Assembly: GCF_029227915.1 (NCBI RefSeq)
Contig: NC_079881.1
Coordinates: 17,273,501 to 17,337,500, forward strand
DNA: 64,000 nt
Direction of reading: 5' to 3'
Source: Hydractinia symbiolongicarpus
Taxonomy: Eukaryota > Cnidaria > Hydrozoa > Anthoathecata > Hydractiniidae
In this document: one piece after another, positions 12,301 to 24,000 of the stretch
How positions within the stretch are numbered: position 1 is the first letter of the stretch
How the letters are laid out: every line of letters begins with the position of its first letter
Position numbers and translations under genes: made by a program
The notes under the pieces: model-generated
What the model saw: only the letters and a program-made list of their open reading frames with translations
Databases searched by the model: none
What the model was told of the DNA's origin: nothing

Positions 12301-13062
12301 TGGTCAATGGTCATTTTTTTCGGAATGAATAAAATGTAAACACAAGAACAAAATTGGAACAATTTTCAGGATATGTAAAAACACTTCAGGCCAAAACTCC
12401 TGTTCTTATAAACAAACATCATTTCTTTCTTTACTTTTACACAAGGCTATGAACAAGAAAAATAAAACTATCTTAATTCTTAGTCCTCCCTCCCCTCACT
12501 CTTTTTCTTGACTTAAATTGCTTTGCTTACACTCCTTCTTCTTCAGATAATTGTTTCATTACTCGAAATGGTCCAACTGCTTTTAAATCGTCATCAGCTA
12601 AAATATAATTACATATTCTTATGTTTTTTTTTCAAACACAAATTCTAATCTGTTGTGATGATGGCCAATCACAAAATATGCAATGCATCAAATAACAGGC
12701 AATAATCAATAATAATAAGAAGAATCAACTAACCAGCTACATTTTTCCAGCAAAGACCTGCAATTACAGGTTTTTTTTTACAATTACAGTTATCTTATGC
12801 TTTGAATCACATACTCATAAACATCTTGTCAACCATGACATGTTTTTTTTTACACTCGAAAAAAACTATAGCAAGGTCCATTTTATACATTATAAACTAA
12901 AAATTTTTAGTGTGCAAAAATAAGGTGTGATAAAAACTTACTTTGAAGCCTTGTCCTTACAGTATCCAGTGGATAAAACGTAGACATGCCAACTACACTT
13001 CCTGTTGCACCAGCAAATGCATGAGTAAGGTTGTTATATGAGAACAGGTCAGTGAAACTCAT
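9334..13062 (-). CDS. SLC25A17: peroxisomal carrier PMP34, complete 8-exon gene
   Basis: Exons on the minus strand are 13062-12942, 12597-12531, 12233-12079, 11606-11484, 11335-11175, 10743-10645, 10293-10235 and 9493-9334. Together they give 945 nt, 314 residues plus stop, with all phases consistent. Mitochondrial-carrier signatures appear three times: PLDTVR at residues 31-36, PLWVVN at 124-129 and PLQLIQ at 233-238. The segments [33 protein letters not shown] and [20 protein letters not shown] match PMP34 closely, and human PMP34 has 307 residues. PMP34 sits in the peroxisome membrane and exchanges CoA, FAD, NAD and adenine nucleotides. Intron 3 uses a GC donor (G/GCAAGT at 12078); the others are GT-AG. 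Intron 5 contains a SINE and intron 6 a triplicated 52-bp unit right beside the exon 7 acceptor. No damage is seen. Confidence 0.93.
10301..10464. repeat. 52-bp unit repeated three times in SLC25A17 intron 6
   Basis: Three nearly identical units containing GAGATATGCAGATAAACTG and TGTGTCATGTGACT, with period 52-53 bp. The array begins about 8 bp from the exon 7 acceptor on the minus strand, so its first unit forms the polypyrimidine region of that splice site. Confidence 0.9.
10985..11150 (+). repeat. tRNA-derived SINE in SLC25A17 intron 5
   Basis: A tRNA-like head has an A box (TAGCGCAGGGG, 11005-11015) and a B box (GGTTCGAGTTCCA, 11051-11063) at tRNA spacing, followed by unrelated body sequence. 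It lacks a clean acceptor stem, so it is a SINE and not a functional tRNA gene. It lies antisense within the gene. Confidence 0.6.
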
Positions 13063-15169
13063 GTCGAAAATATGTTTTTATTTGTAAAATAAACTAGTAA
13101 CTAAAAAAGAAACTATTTATATGTCATATTTAATTGAACGAGTATCCATTACTGTCAAAAATTAATTCAATCTTCAGAGTCCTGAGACTGCTATATTAAA
13201 TTAAACAGGTATACAATCAAGAATGTAAACTATAAAATGTTTAAAAATTAAGTAAGCATGATTAATCTATTTAAATGTATGAATATTTGGAAAGATCCTA
13301 ACATTTTTCCCCCACTTTTTCGATTATTTTATTCAGGAGGGATGTATCTATTGGATTTTTTTCTTAATTCCAAGTCGTTTTGTTTAAACCCGTCAGAATT
13401 ATCAGAGAAAAAAAAAATAAAAAAATGACAAACCATTCTGGATTATTCAGCTTGATTTTAAATTAACTTTCCTATGCAAAGTTATCTGGTTATGTAAAAG
13501 AAAGTCAAAATATAAGCACTACTTCACGAAAAAATGAACACAGAGAAAATTAGCTTCACAAATTTTCAACGATTAACTTGCCGCATGACTAAGCTAAAAT
13601 AACCATAGTAACGATCACTTTGGGCACACTCTGATAATGAACTTTATTCAAATATTCTTTTTCTTTCTATATGCGCATGTTTAGATTTATAAGTGAATAT
13701 GACTGAAAACAAAAATAATAAAGAGACTTTAATTGGTGAAATGAAAGATGTTGGGTGGGTTTGGCGCCAGCTGATATTGTTGTAGAAATTCGTGAGGACG
13801 CATATGCAGAAAACTAGGAAGAATTTTGTGAAGCCATAAGCATTCCTAATTTGATGTAACTATGTATATATTATGTACAAAATAAATACAAAAAATAAAT
13901 AAACTTATTTTTCATTGGTGTGAAAACCTTGAAGCTTGTATTGAACCCCCATAAAAATTTTAAAAAGCATCAATTTTGGCAATAGTCAATCGTCCTCTCC
14001 CCCTAATTCCTTTTCCATCTTTATGTTTTGCCCCTTAGATGTTTGACAAGTTTTCTCAGGTTGGTCCCCATTCGTTTTGTAACATTCTTTGGTATAATAA
14101 GACATAGTCAGTATGATACAGAATATGTGTTACAAAGAGATCACACTTTGATCCCAAAGTTATTAACGAGTAAAATTTTTTATTAAAAAAAAAAATTTCC
14201 ACATAATTTAGGAATAAAAATTTCACCATTAAAAAAATCTGCTTTTTTATACCCATAAGCAAAATCATTTCTTTCCCTTACAGTAAACTTAATATCAATT
14301 ATCAAACCCGAAAAAAGTGACTATCTGGCAAAGATTGCTGTCACAAAAAAATATTTTTACAACAATAGTATTCTGTAGCCATTGGCAAGTATCGACTGAT
14401 TTGCATTGATAAGTATGTATCAACATTAAAAATCCAACTTTAAAGTGGTTTGTTAAAAATTAGGATTTTTAATGTCTTCAGACAGACATTTATGTTACAA
14501 AGTTGACTGTCACATAAAGGTATTTTTTATTTTTACTTTAAAAATTAGTCTTTGTATTAATAAAGCCTTAAAACAGTAGCCTTCACTTTAACAGGATGTC
14601 GGTTTCATCTATATAATAACATATACAGAGACTGTGTGTGTGTGGCTGTCTGTAATAGGCAAAGTAGATTATATTTTCTACAACTTTCTTTAAAAGGGTC
14701 TATAATACTACAAAATAATTCTGTATTTTATAAACATTTAGTTTAAGATTTTAATTGGCCAGAACAAATGATGTGTTAAAATAAAATAATTTCATTAGTT
14801 GAGATTTAAATTTATTGTGACAAATGGTTTGTGATAAATTATTGTGCATGCAAAGTCACAGCAAATTAACGTTGTTATTATTGTTGTCCATTTCGTTAGC
14901 ATACTAAACATTTTAAATGCTTTAAGTGGATTCCTCAACGGGATTTTGATTAAAACAATTTTTTCAGCGTTCTTAATGAAATTATCAAGAAACTTTATTG
15001 TGTTAAGAAGCACACTAATTTTAGTGGATTCTTCCACAGGTTTTAATAACTAGTTTATATAATAATACAGAGAGTGTGTCTGTGTGTGTGTCTGTCTGTA
15101 ACAGGCAAAGTGAATGTGTTCATTTCATCTTTGATGTAGCCGAAAGACTTATATATGCCTCAAATGTTA
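13063..15169. other. intergenic, upstream of SLC25A17
   Basis: No gene found. The promoter of SLC25A17 should lie just above 13062 on the minus strand; no clear core element is visible. Two copies of a short repeat (TATATAATAA, CAGAGA, TGTGTGTCTGTCTGTAA, AGGCAAAGT) lie at 14605-14670 and 15053-15115. They look like ends of the same dispersed element type described at 8712. Confidence 0.45.
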
Positions 15170-16752
15170 AATTTCTTAATCTTCTGGTCCTGATGGCTTC
15201 CCATCAATCCTACTGAAAAAGTGCAAAAACGTCATAGCAACCCCACTCAAGCTGATTTGGACGAAATCATTTAAAGAAGGAACCATTCCAGACACACTAA
15301 CTTCTCACATCATAAAGGTCTTTGAAAATGTTGTCTGAAATCAAATTGTGTTATTCATGGAAGAAAATAACCTTTTCAACAGCTCCCAACATGGTTTTCG
15401 TGGTGGACGGTCATGTCTGAGCCAGCTTCCTGACCATTTCGACAACGTTCTACAAATACTCTGCAACAACTCAAACGCTGATGTTGTATACCTAGATTTC
15501 GCAAAAGCGTTTGACAAGGTCGATATAGACATAACCCTTAAAAAGTTAGAAAACTTAAGTATCAAAGGCAAACTACTCAAATGGCTGAAGTCCTTACTAA
15601 AAAACAGAACCCAGTACGTCTCAATAAACGGTCACAACTCATGCACCACAAAAGTCATCTCTGGCGTACCACAAGGAAGTGTGCTTGGACCGCTCATTAT
15701 GGGGGGATTGATCTTTCTGTAAAGGACGCATCACTCTCAAGCTTTGCAGATGATACAAGACTTACAATGAAGGTTAGCCCTGAAAGTGAAATTGAAAAAA
15801 TGCAAGCAGACCTAAACTCAGTTTACGAATGGAGTAAACAAAACAACATGATGTTCAACAATGCAAAGTTTGAACTCCTGCAGTACAGAAAAGACCTAGA
15901 TCTAAAGTCAAAGTCAAAGTACAAAACAACAGCATCCACACAAATCCAACCAAAAACACAAACCAAAGATCTTGGAATACTATTGACAGATGATGCTACC
16001 TTCAAATCGCATATAAATAAAATCGCAGAAAATACGAAACAACTTACAAGCTGGATTCTTCGAGTCTTTCGATCGCAATCACCAGAAGTTCTCGTACTAC
16101 TATGGAAATCCCTTGTCGTCCCTAGACTTAAGTACTCCTCTCAACTTTGGTTTCCCGCTAGTACAAGGACAAATCAAGGTACTAGAAGCTCTACAATGGA
16201 GCTACCTGAAAAAGATCAACTGTGTACACAGAATGACTTACAACAACGCACTTAAACAGCTCAAATTGTACTCGTTAAAACGATGACGTGAACGCTATCA
16301 AGCCATATACAGTTGGAAAAAGGCATTGTCCCAAACCTTCACCCACCCATGCAAACCCATGCAACACAAGGATAAGGGCGTCTCTTTCAACTACCATCGG
16401 TGCTGAACAATTCCACAAGCTTTGCTAAACTACACAACAGCTTCTGTTATCAAACTCCAAAAACCTTCAACGCCCTGCCAAGTCTCTAAGAAGCATCACC
16501 TCACGTCCAGTTTTAAAGTTTAAAACAGCCCTCGACAAGTTTCTCAAAACTCTCCCAGATGAACCTCCGATCCCCTGGACAAAAGAAGCCTCAGAAAACA
16601 GTATAGTCACTGTAGTTTGATCTAATTCTCATCCTCCTCTCTTTAGAGATGGAATAGAAGAAGAGGAAGAAGTAACTGACGTCGTTCGTACACAACAGGC
16701 GTGAAGCTACAACTTCAAAAGTTAACATAAGTAACATAAGTAAGTAAGTAAC
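15170..16752 (+). pseudogene. decayed Jockey/CR1-like LINE reverse transcriptase, 5'-truncated
   Basis: Typical non-LTR reverse transcriptase motifs appear in order: SGPDGFPSILLK near 15185, NSSQHGFRGGRSC near 15380, YLDFAKAFDKVD near 15490, SGVPQGSVLGPL near 15660 and the catalytic SFADD near 15740. A C-terminal LPDEPPIPW motif follows near 16555. The frame changes around 15650-15720, just after GVPQGS, where several residues before the FADD box are lost, and stops interrupt the 3' part. The element ends in a TAAG microsatellite (about 16725-16752), as CR1/L2-like LINEs do. No endonuclease region is present, so the copy is 5'-truncated, as expected of incomplete target-primed insertion. It is not functional. 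Confidence 0.9.
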
Positions 16753-17815
16753 TAGGGGACCACCTGGGACCAATTTGGGTAAGTTTCAATGACATCATCA
16801 AAAAACCTTTAAACCCCAATATCTTTGCAACCGTTTGTCACAGGTACATAATTCTATACATCTTCTTGATTAGCGTTTCAAGATCTACACGATATATACA
16901 ACAGGTATACAAATTTCTAAAATATTAGGATTTTGAAGATCTTTGAAACCCTTCTTCTTAAGCGTTCATCAAATTCATATGATCCTATCCATTATTTCCA
17001 TTAGCAGTTCAACCTTTACACATTACAGGCAACGGACAAATTTGGACAATTTTTTTTAGATATGCACTGCTGATGTCAGCAAAACATCTAAAACAATCTA
17101 TTTTTCCTTCTGCCTAAGTGAATCTTTCCATGGCCTTATCAACTAGTATATTATATAATTCTTTATTTTGCTTCCATTTTGAAAATTCCTGGCATTCTTA
17201 ACAGAGTGGATACCCCGATTTCTGCTCATGGAAACATTGTTTGAGGTTTTAAACTATACCAAGCGTATGGATAGATGCCTTTTGATTTATTTAAATTTAT
17301 TTAAAGTCCTAAGAATGCCTTTGTATGACAAAATGGACTGATAATTCCTTTGCTTTATCTAGCGCCCTATCTTTTTTCTGCCACACAGATGCCAGAGCCA
17401 AAGCTACTGAAAATGTAAACAACGTACCGTAAGGCCTAGTATTTTCAGGTGTAAACTAGTAAAATACTCCCACTGCCATGCTTTCCTTGAACAGGTATTA
17501 TCTGCACAAATTGCCACACCCACTTACTTACAAGGCTTAGCTGTCATAACATTGTACCAAGTGCACAAAAAAAAGACACTGTCTTTTACTTGTGCTTCTA
17601 AAATTCAGTGGACAAAAAAAACACATGCAAAAAACGACTCAAACACACGTGGAAAGACGTTTTATTGCAAGCATATTGACCTGTAAAGCGTTTGGAAAGA
17701 AAAGGAATAAGATAAAACAATTTTCTTTGACTCCACACCCGACACCATAAACCAGTGCTGCCTGAGCTCCTTCCATTGCAAGCTGGGGACGAAGTCAGTC
17801 GGCAGGTTGTTAGTG
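16753..17815. other. region upstream of POLR3E exon 1, promoter presumed
   Basis: The first part has an ACATCATCAAAAAACC-type low-complexity stretch likely left by another repeat. The last 200 bp before 17816 should be promoter. No gene is seen here. Confidence 0.4.
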
Positions 17816-18081
17816 GTCCCTCACTTTCACTTTCGGAGCAGTCGTTCGCCGTGGTCGAAACGTGCGCAATCAAATTCAACATGGCGCCTGCAAGCAGTGA
17901 AGATGATGACATGGAAGACAAAGTTGTTCATGAGGCAAGTACATAAATACGTTTTTGCTTGCAACTCCTTTCTATGAAGCTACCACAAAGTAACCCATCA
18001 ATTGACTCTTTTTTAACAAGTATACTGGCACCTTAAGCGTGTCAAAGTTGTTGATGTTTATAACAACGTGCAGTCATCATT
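17816..18081 (+). repeat. copy 1 of a 266-bp duplication holding POLR3E promoter-proximal DNA, exon 1 and its splice donor
   Basis: This segment is repeated without any difference I can see at 18848-19113, an offset of 1032 bp. It contains about 65 bp of 5' flank, the start codon at 17881, 18 codons ending VVHE at 17934, a GC donor (GAG/GCAAGT) and about 147 bp of intron. Either copy can join exon 2 in the same phase. The copies are separated by 766 bp of satellite-like DNA. Confidence 0.95.
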
Positions 18082-21000
18082 GCGAAAACGGCCTGTTTAC
18101 AACCGGGACAGCCGGATTATGTACACATGATCCGATTATGTTTTTTTTGCACTGGTTATGTAGTGGTGACCGGATTATGAACGCTGATATAATGGCTGGC
18201 CAGGCAGGCTGTGATTGGCATTTTCTTCGAACTTTTGTGAATTAAACATTCTCTGGAAGATAGAACACCCCTAAAAACTAGAGATGGCGGAAGAAAAAGT
18301 CTCGACGTAATTCTTAGTTTAAAACTAATCTTGTAGTAAATACATTTCAGCATAATATACTTTGAAGTAACAAAATTTCACGGAACCTAAATTATTCTTT
18401 TTGAGGGAATTAAGTTTGGTGAAAAGTTATTAAACTTGCGAATCCCAAAATTTAGTATTTGCCGCGAAATTTCGTTTCATTTGAGAGCAACAACAACTTT
18501 GCCACCAGGGCTATTCGCTTGTCAGAAGTGATGACGAATGATATAAAAGCGGTCGGCCCCGATTATATTTGTTCTATAAGTCTGGAATAATATTTGACTG
18601 TCATACATAAGCCGGCCTTCCCCGATTATGTTCGTTCTATAATAAATGAGAAATAATATTACACTGTCGTATATAAACTGGCCTGCCCTGATTATATGTC
18701 CCTTTTATAAGTGCCAAATAATATTTTTTGAGTAATAAGCCGGCCTGTCCTGATTATGTTGCCCTGATTATGTATTTTCTGCCCTGTTCTTAACCGGTGC
18801 AAGCTGCCGTACTTAATCAGGCCAATGTTCATTATCCGGGCAGAACAGTCCCTCACTTTCACTTTCGGAGCAGTCGTTCGCCGTGGTCGAAACGTGCGCA
18901 ATCAAATTCAACATGGCGCCTGCAAGCAGTGAAGATGATGACATGGAAGACAAAGTTGTTCATGAGGCAAGTACATAAATACGTTTTTGCTTGCAACTCC
19001 TTTCTATGAAGCTACCACAAAGTAACCCATCAATTGACTCTTTTTTAACAAGTATACTGGCACCTTAAGCGTGTCAAAGTTGTTGATGTTTATAACAACG
19101 TGCAGTCATCATTTCTTTTCTCGTCTATGATACCACTGCAAAAGGCTGAAATTGAAGTTATGCAACCTCGTTTTTTCACTGCCTGTTGTCTCTTTTTCCT
19201 AAAAGCTTCGCAAATAAGAATAATTCCCTGCAAAACAGCTTTTATTAAAAAAGAGTGCACTTGCACATGGCGATTCGTAAAATTTTAGGTAGGCAATAAA
19301 TCGCATGCCTCATTAATTCCGCGCCTGCGGTTCGTGTGCTATCTTAAAATGTTACATTTTTAAGAAGCAAAAGTAAGAACTAAATTCCTCTGCCCCCTAC
19401 ATACACTGCCCAGAGGCTTTTCTTTCATTTTCTTGTGGAGAACATACGTAGAGCAAGTTCCAACAAAGTTTACAGCCAGGAATTTGAACCCAACCCATTT
19501 AATGTAAATAAAATTACGGAAAGTTGAAGCGTGGCTAATAATGATATTTAACATTTCAATGCTGAGGATGGATCATTAAATTCCTTACTACTGTAAATAT
19601 AATAATATTCCATTACTATCAAAGATATTTTAAATTATTTTTGAACTTTGTTTCTTCTAAAGACGATTATAAATATATAAAGCTTGAATGATAAAATCTC
19701 AAAAATGCTACTAAACAGAACATACAAAAATGTGCTAGGCTCTGTTCACATGGTATTTTTGGCTTGTTTTTTCTTTGTAACACATGGCATCAAAAAATAA
19801 AAAGAAATTTTATCCCAGGAGTTTCTATTGGAAAGACACAGAAGAAAGAAAGAATTTTCTCTTTATCCTATTTGCCATTGTTTTTGGTAACCACAGACAA
19901 TACGAAACAGAAAGAAGAAATCACAACATTGTCTCGTGGTTATAATTATGATAATTAATGTTTATCAATCTCTGTCTTTTTTGTTAGCATGACCGGAATT
20001 ATTGCATATTATAAGCAAAAAAAAAACCAGCGGGGGGGGGGGGAGGATGAACATTGTGATAGTTAAAGATAGTTGAAGCATTATGGAGATAATTAAATTT
20101 AGAGCATAAAAGGGGATATTCTAAAAATTTAGGTATTCTAATTGTCTAGATCTGATAATGTCTCTGCAAGGAAACGAGTAACTGTGGGACAAAGGAAAAT
20201 AATCAAAAAGTAAGACAGCTAGCTAGGCGAAGCTATCTTCAGAAACAACAACAAGAAGAGGTTGTTGTTGCAAAGAAGTCTGATTTTAGTAAGTTGAACG
20301 TTTAAATAATAAAGAAAAACACAGAAACTTTGATTGATTTATCTGATTTATCATGCTCGGAACTTAGTTGATACATTTATAAAAGCATTACGATGGAAAC
20401 AAAGCTACAGATGCTCTCCCTCATTCATTATTCTTTCTGTAATGGCATGAATCCAGCAACCATGTGATCGTTTTTCCTGTGCGTTTATTATTGCATGATT
20501 CGTGCAATGAAATGTAATAGCGGTTCTGTAGGTAAAGAAAATTGGGGTGAGTTTTGCTATTTCTTTGAAGCATTTGAACATGTTCTGATTGTCAGTTTTC
20601 AATAAAATTTTCAGGATAATGTTTTCTCATGTATATCTTTCAATTTTTACAATAAAATAGATACCTCAAAAAGTTGTCTACAGGGTGATTACGCGTTTTT
20701 AATATGCAGAATATGATTGGTAAGATGATAGTGAATAATGAATTTATAAAATCATGAAAAAGAATCTTTCGTACATTGTTGTTGCAGACGATCTGTAATA
20801 ATTTATTATTTTGTTTCTTTTTATGCATTTTTAACTACGCAGTTTTCTACGTACATGAAAAAGATTTAACAATAAGGGTTTTAAAGTCTTCTTAAAGGAA
20901 ACCAGAGGTATAAAATGATGTTGAACTTATATTATAGAGCTTAAAAAGTTAGCTAACAAGTCTTTTTAAATTTTTTAAAAAGCTCTTTCCACTCTCAAGA

Positions 21001-24000
21001 TATTCACATTTAAATAATTTCAGATGTAATTATGGTGCATGAATTATGATGTCATATTTCAGTAATAGCAAGTTTAGACATTCTCTTTCATCGGTAATTT
21101 TAGACCTGTTAACGGGTGTGCTTTCAAACTTTATCAATGGATAGTTATTATAAAGATTAATTGATTAAAAATGACACTTGTTTGCTCGTCCTAGGCCTCT
21201 TAATTTTTTGCTTAGTGAATCCACCGAATCTAGTTGAATTCTTGTTATTCTTGCCTCTTGCGAATCCAATTTAGATTCTCATAAATTCAATACGGGAATC
21301 CAATTGTTATAGTTTCTTTCTCTAGTATTATTATGATATGAAACACTTTATTTTCTTTTATATGAGTTAAGATCATTATCACAGCCAACTGGCTGACCGA
21401 AACTCACCCTCAAGAAATGTGCCATTATGATATTTTGTTTCGAGATTAAAGGGAAAGTACTGAATTCTCGTGGGGGAACTATACCTTACGGAAATACCCT
21501 TTGAATATGGGGTCCTGGGAGAGACATAGTAAACATATCATTGAGAAGAGACGTCGTTCATTTAATAAACTTTTGAAAAGATGATAATAAAAGAAGTTGA
21601 AGCTGGTTATCGACAGACTTGTCCCGATAATTAGGTTCCCGACGATCTGCGCGCAAGGGCTTGATGCTTGATGATCAATAACCGTTCTGTAAAGTATTCA
21701 ACTCCAATCATCATCATCATCATCATTCTCGGCTTAACGTGCGTTTTCCATGCTAGCATGGGTTGGACGGGGTATATTAATGACCCTCTTCCAATCTGAT
21801 CTAGACTGTGTTAGATCTAAACTCAACTTCCTCTGTATCAAGTCTGTCCTCATAACCTCCTTCCAAGTCTTTCTCAGCCTGCTTCTGGGCTTTGCCCCAG
21901 GAACTATCAAGTCTCAATGAAGGGAAAAATAAAATAGTAACCATCAGATGGTGGATCTTGGCAGTGAACGGAGTGTTTGTTCGTAGATACACCAATATTG
22001 GAAGAGTAGATAACGAAAAGAGTTCATAACGAAAATTAGCTACTTTTGCTAAAAATAGTTATAATACAAGTGAAAAACAAGACATATTTTTTGTCGTAAC
22101 ACCTTCCTTCATTATGATTATTATATATGTTTAAAATTGTGCTAGCTTAAATGTAATACTGCAAGACTTTCAGTTGATACCAATTAGCCAAAATAATAAA
22201 ACCAAGGTAGAATACCCTTGTCATAACACCCTCCTTCGTTATGAATTCTAAATAAATAATTTTAAAGCTGCATAAGACTTTATTGTCAACTAAACTATAC
22301 AGCCCTTAAAATTAGTGTCGGCATTCGGCACTGCCGACGTGATTGCCGACGTAAAATGAGAAAATACCGTAGTTGCGTCGCCGATGTAATTTTGTTGTGA
22401 AATTTTTAAAAACAACAACTCATTTTCAACATCAACGAAGAAAAAAATGAACAAAGAATTAATTTTTATTTTGGCTGACTTTTAAGAACATGTGCTCATG
22501 TATATTTCTATCATACCTGTTCACGTATTATAACCTGGTTTCTACTACCATTTTTTTGAAAAACAAACTTTTCAACTGATCGCATGTTATTCTTTGTAAT
22601 ATTAAAGCCTTTGTGGTAAATTTTTATATCACATTTTCTCTGGCGTAATATGAAAACTGGCATACATTTTTCTGAAGTTCCTTATCCTAAAAGAAACCAG
22701 GTCTCCACATGGGAATGCACACGGGAATGCACACAGTATTCGGCAGGTGGTTTATTTCATTCGAAACTGAAGGATGGAATAATTTCCTAAATTCACGAAA
22801 ATAAAATAAAAAAGTAAATATGTTGAAAGAGAAAACAGTTCTTTCGTGGAATTTTCCTGAGTTAGGATTTGAATCGGAAAATGACTCTAATGAAACTGTG
22901 GCAAGCAGAAGCAAATAATGTTAATTGTGGTATTGTTTGAGCTTCTCTCACTCATTGCAACTGAAGAATAATTGCACTCGATTTTCAGTTAGTTAGGTCA
23001 TTATCACTAAAATTATTCACGTTGCAGAAATACCGTGGTGCCATTGGATTGGATAATAACAGTCTTGTTCAGGAGAGGCGTGCGATTGCATGCGCACGCC
23101 TAAATCGTTCCAGGCGTGTGATTAATCGCATGCCTGAAAAATAAATATTGAGTTTTCAAAATCAACCTTTAAAATCCATTTTGTAGCGTGCGATGGTAGT
23201 CCTCAAAAGAATTGTCGTCAGACAAAACGTCCGATAGATTTCCGTCATGGTCTGACACTTTTAGATCTCAGACATTATTGAATAGTCCTGGTCCTTTTAA
23301 TCCACGAGCAAGCCTATTCATAGCCAACCTGACCATCGTAGCTAATTCACCGACTCCTGACTTAGTTAAAAGAACTACGTAGACATAAATCTCTTTTGCC
23401 TGGCCGATTCGTCGTTGGTAACCAGGTCTTACACAAGAAATCCAGCCATGCCGTTCTTAACTAATGCGGAGGTGAACGTCGACGGAGCACGGATGAAACA
23501 AGTCTGCAAAACTACACTTACAGGCGGAATAGACACTTTTTCATGGATTTAATTGTAGATAACTTCTTCAGGTCCGAATTTAATGGATTTCTTCTTTATG
23601 CCTGTAAAAATGAAACCCACGTGTGGTGTAATTTTTTTTGAAGTTTTAAGCCACGTGGATAAAGATTTTTTTTAACTTTAAAACAAAGCATATTTTTGCC
23701 TATTTGCTTGTGATGACCTGAAAAGTGAACAATAAATATAAAAATGACAGTACATACTATTTCGGACATGTAGAAAAGGAATTTAAGATTGAGAGAGTCG
23801 TTATACCAGTAGACGCTCGATCATTGTGTTTGGGGCTCACAATTTAAAACGTCCCCCACTTTTCTACCGAAAATGAATGCACAACAAAAAATAACCTTGG
23901 AGCCTGTGTCGCATGCGTAACATTCTTTGCACGTGCGCCTTACATCGCACGCGTTACAGGATTTACACATGTGAATCATCGCGCACCTACTCAAGTATTC

